Source of the DNA: CAVQJU01 sp963712905
Lineage (GTDB): Bacteria; Acidobacteriota; Vicinamibacteria; Vicinamibacterales; CAVVIG01
Length of the DNA stretch: 64,000 bases
Direction: 5' to 3'
Assembly (NCBI GenBank): GCA_963712905.1
Contig: CAVQJU010000021.1
Location: 43,043-107,042 of the forward strand
In this document: piece by piece, positions 61,531 through 64,000 of the stretch
How positions within the stretch are numbered: the stretch's first letter is position 1
Layout of the letters: the number at the start of each line of letters is the position of its first letter
The notes under the pieces: model-generated
What the model was told of the DNA's origin: nothing
Seen by the model: the letters and a program-made list of their open reading frames with translations, nothing else
Databases searched by the model: none
Made by a program: the position numbers and the translations under genes

Positions 61531-63078
61531 ATGGACCTCGTGATCCTCACGGGCCCGCCCCAGGTCAGTCTCCGGAGCGCCAGCCGCAAGCCCTACGACG
61601 GGGCCATCGCCGCGGCCCGCACCTGCTACTCGCCCCGGGTGATCGCGGCCGACGAAGTGACCGCCGCCCAACGGGAGTCCATCGGTCCCCTCACCTTCGA
61701 GGGGGGCCACCACACCGTCTACCAGCACGCCCATTTCGAGTTCGGCCTGGAGAACGTCAGCCGCCAGTTCGTCTGGTCCTTTCTCCACTCGCACCCGTTC
61801 TACAACTCCGAGCAGTCGTCGCAGCGCTTCGTCCGGCTCGACGAGGTGCGGGCCCTGGTGCCGGAGGGCCTGGGGGCGGAGGCGCGCGCCTTGTACGAGG
61901 CCGCCGTGCTCCGAGCCTGGAGCGCCTACGGCCGGCTGAACGACCTCTTGCGGCCCGACACCCTGCGCATCATGTCGGAGCTACGGCATCTCTCGCCGAA
62001 CGCCGCCGAGAAACGCAAGAAGCGCGTGGCGCGCGAGGCCGAGAAGAAGGCCATCGAGACCGCCCGCTACGTGATCCCCCTCGCCGCCTTCACCTCGATG
62101 GTCCACACCGTCTCGGGCATCGTGCTGCACCGGCTCTGGCGGATGATGCGCACGGGCGACTGCCCGCGAGAGAGCGTGGCGGTGGTGACGGCCATGGTCG
62201 ACCAGGTGCGCACCCTCGACCCCGAGTTCTTCGACCGCGTGGGCGAAGGACCGCTGGCCGAGGGCGAGGTGGTGGAGGCTCGTCTGCCCCGCGCCACCTC
62301 GGACTTCGACGCCGAGGCCGCGAGCCTCGACGCCCGGATGGGTCGTCTCACGTCTCTGCTCGTCGACTACACGGCGCGCGGCGAGGAGACCACAGCCGAC
62401 GCCGTGCGGGCGCTCCTGGGGCAGACCAAAGAGGCCCTTCCCGACGATCTGGCCCTCGAGCGCGTGCTCAACCCCTCCTTGAACCGCTACCGCCTGGAAA
62501 CCTTGAACCTCGCGGTGCATTCGCCCCTGTCCCGAGCGCTCCACCACTCGACCTACACCTTCCTGAAGAAGCTCAGCCACACCGCGGACAGCCAGGACCA
62601 GCGACATCGCATGGTGCCGGCCTCGCGACCGCTCATGACCTTCACGGACACGAAGCGGCCCGACTACATCACGCCGCCCCTGGTGGCGGCGAACGCGGCG
62701 GCACAGGCGGTCTACGCCGAGGCCATGGACGCCGCGTGGGCCGCGAAGAACCGGCTGCTGGAGCTGGGCGTGCCCCTCGAGCTGGCCCTTTACGTGCTGC
62801 CCAACGCCAAGGCCCTGCGCTTCCACGAGACCGGCAGCCTCGTGTACCTCGGCCACAAGTGGGTCATGCGCACCTGCTTCAACGCGCAGGAAGAGATCTA
62901 CCGCGCCAGCATGGACGAGCTCGACCAGGTGCGCGCCGTCCACCCGCGGCTGGCCCGCCACATGGGGCCTCCCTGCGTGCTCCGCGCGGGCCGCATCACC
63001 CCCACCTGCACCGAGGGCGAGCATTTCTGCGGCGTGCCCGTGTGGAGAAGCTTTCCCGCGGTCGAGCGACCGATTTGA
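61531..63078 (+). CDS. thyX: Tandem-domain FAD-dependent thymidylate synthase
   Basis: The 515-residue protein is about twice the usual ThyX length. The N-terminal half has HHTVYQHAHFEFGLENVSRQ and HSHPFYNSEQSSQRFV, which resembles the ThyX motif with NSEQSSQRF. The C-terminal half has HHSTYTFLKKLSHTADSQDQ followed by RHRM, a divergent second copy. Long ThyX-like proteins of this kind occur in some deep-branching bacteria. It would make dTMP from dUMP using folate and FAD. Its stop overlaps the TTG start of the next gene. Confidence 0.85.
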   Translation: MDLVILTGPPQVSLRSASRKPYDGAIAAARTCYSPRVIAADEVTAAQRESIGPLTFEGGHHTVYQHAHFEFGLENVSRQFVWSFLHSHPFYNSEQSSQRFVRLDEVRALVPEGLGAEARALYEAAVLRAWSAYGRLNDLLRPDTLRIMSELRHLSPNAAEKRKKRVAREAEKKAIETARYVIPLAAFTSMVHTVSGIVLHRLWRMMRTGDCPRESVAVVTAMVDQVRTLDPEFFDRVGEGPLAEGEVVEARLPRATSDFDAEAASLDARMGRLTSLLVDYTARGEETTADAVRALLGQTKEALPDDLALERVLNPSLNRYRLETLNLAVHSPLSRALHHSTYTFLKKLSHTADSQDQRHRMVPASRPLMTFTDTKRPDYITPPLVAANAAAQAVYAEAMDAAWAAKNRLLELGVPLELALYVLPNAKALRFHETGSLVYLGHKWVMRTCFNAQEEIYRASMDELDQVRAVHPRLARHMGPPCVLRAGRITPTCTEGEHFCGVPVWRSFPAVERPI

Positions 63079-64000
63079 CGCAGCCTTCGCCCCCCCTGCT
63101 GCGCGGTTGGGGAGGCACGAGCGTGCCGGCCCGGGAGCGGCGGTCCGAGGACCTCGAGGCCCTCACCAAGGGAGCCGTGCTGTCGCGCGGCCTCGGCCGA
63201 TCCTACGGCGACTCGTCGCTGCCGCCCCCGAGCCGGCCCCTGGCCGCGAACACCACCCTCGCCGATCGGATCCTGGCCTTCGACCCTTCCACGGGCCTCC
63301 TGCGCGCGGAGGCCGGGCTCTCGGTGCTTGCGCTGAATCGGCTGTTTTTTCCCCGACGCTTCTTCCTCCCGTCTCGCCGGGCACCCAGTTCGTGACCCTC
63401 GGGGGCCTGGTGGCCGCCGACGTCCACGGCAAGAACCATCACGTGGATGGCTGCTTCGGCGCCCACGTCACCTCCTTGCGCATGCGGGTCGCGGATGGCC
63501 GTATCGTCGAGTGCGGACCGGACGTCGAAGTCGAGCTCTTCCGCGCCACCCTCGGGGGCATGGGTCTCACCGGCCATGTCCTCGAGGTCGAGTTTCGAAT
63601 GAAGCGCATACCGACCCCCTGGATCTGGGCGGAGACGGAGCGCATGCGGAACATCGACGCGTTCATGGACGGCCTCAAGGACGCCGCCCGCACCTGGCCC
63701 TTCACCATGGGCTGGATCGACTGCCTGAAGCGCGGAGCGCAGCTCGGCCGGGGTGTGCTGATGCGCGGGCGGTCGGCCGAGCCCCACGAGGCCCCGCCTC
63801 GCCCCCCGCGGCCGCGGCCCCGCCCGGCGGTGCCCTTCGTCCTTCCCCTCCTCGTCACCCCGCTGACCATGCGCGTCTTCAACTCGCTCTACTACCACCT
63901 GCCGCGGCGGGCTCGCGGAACCCTGAATCCCGAGCCCTTCTTCTATCCCCTCGACGTCGTGCTCGACTGGAACCGCCTCTACGGCCCGCGCGGCTTCACG
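63075..64000 (+). CDS. FAD-binding oxidoreductase (DprE1/lactone-oxidase-like), partial, one frameshift
   Basis: The TTG start overlaps the thyX stop (TTGA). The FAD-binding motif SRGLGRSYGDSSLP is followed by GTQFVTLGGLVAADVHGKNH after a one-base shift near 63371, where a C seems missing from a CCC run. LGGMGLTGHVLEVEFRMKRI and the later YYHLPRRARGTLN fit the DprE1/arabinono-lactone oxidase type. The gene runs off the right edge. DprE1 epimerises decaprenyl-phosphoribose; a different sugar substrate is possible. Confidence 0.82.

Overview
The window reads as GC-rich Acidobacteriota DNA, but it is probably two different genomes joined near 48.44 kb. The left part (1-48.4 kb) looks like class Vicinamibacteria or a close relative. 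It has a capsule/O-antigen export cluster, many secreted enzymes (tannase-like, alpha/beta-hydrolases, gamma-glutamyltransferase, quinoproteins, an isoquinoline-oxidoreductase type molybdenum enzyme), and several families of intergenic repeats. The right part (48.4-64 kb) contains none of those repeats. It carries housekeeping genes (infA, mutM, def, thyX), a serine/threonine kinase with a TolB-like propeller, a PEP-CTERM protein, a fragment of a MacB/FtsX-type permease, and a VapBC45-type toxin-antitoxin pair. At the junction two genes are broken at the same point: a PQQ sugar dehydrogenase loses its C-terminus and a NuoF-like protein loses its N-terminus. This fits an assembly chimera or a deletion fusion.

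Layout. 0-11.4 kb: polysaccharide locus with glycosyltransferases, a 2OG-Fe(II) oxygenase, the Wzt/Wzm-type ABC exporter, a methyltransferase, a nucleotidyltransferase-like protein, an O-antigen ligase, a Wzc-type tyrosine kinase and a small secreted protein. 11.6-21.6 kb: mixed genes including DUF3810, a four-helix-bundle protein between inverted 9-nt repeat arrays, truA, an M3 peptidase, an FHA-GAF-PP2C phosphatase, a TIGR00300 enzyme, an HTH/DUF2975 pair and DUF4159. 21.6-34.8 kb: secreted hydrolases around an operon xoxF - xoxJ/G fusion - amidohydrolase - acetyltransferase. 35-42.7 kb: an outer-membrane barrel, secreted proteins of unknown function, an alcohol-dehydrogenase-like protein, an ATPase cassette flanked by repeats, and a metallo-beta-lactamase-fold protein. 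42.7-48.4 kb: a heme-quinoprotein divergent from an IorAB-type molybdenum hydroxylase, then the broken sugar dehydrogenase.

How the genes fit together. The left part could support a surface-polysaccharide bacterium that oxidises alcohols, aldehydes and aromatic compounds in the periplasm, passing electrons to c-type cytochromes (XoxF with XoxJ/G, a PVADH-like quinohemoprotein, IorAB). Several proteins keep a hydrolase fold while losing catalytic residues: a tandem alpha/beta-hydrolase, a tannase-like protein and, in the right part, a trypsin-like PDZ protein. Single-base frameshifts cluster at 0.4-3.2 kb and 14.2-17.9 kb and are more likely sequencing or assembly errors than real decay. No rRNA, tRNA or CRISPR array was seen.
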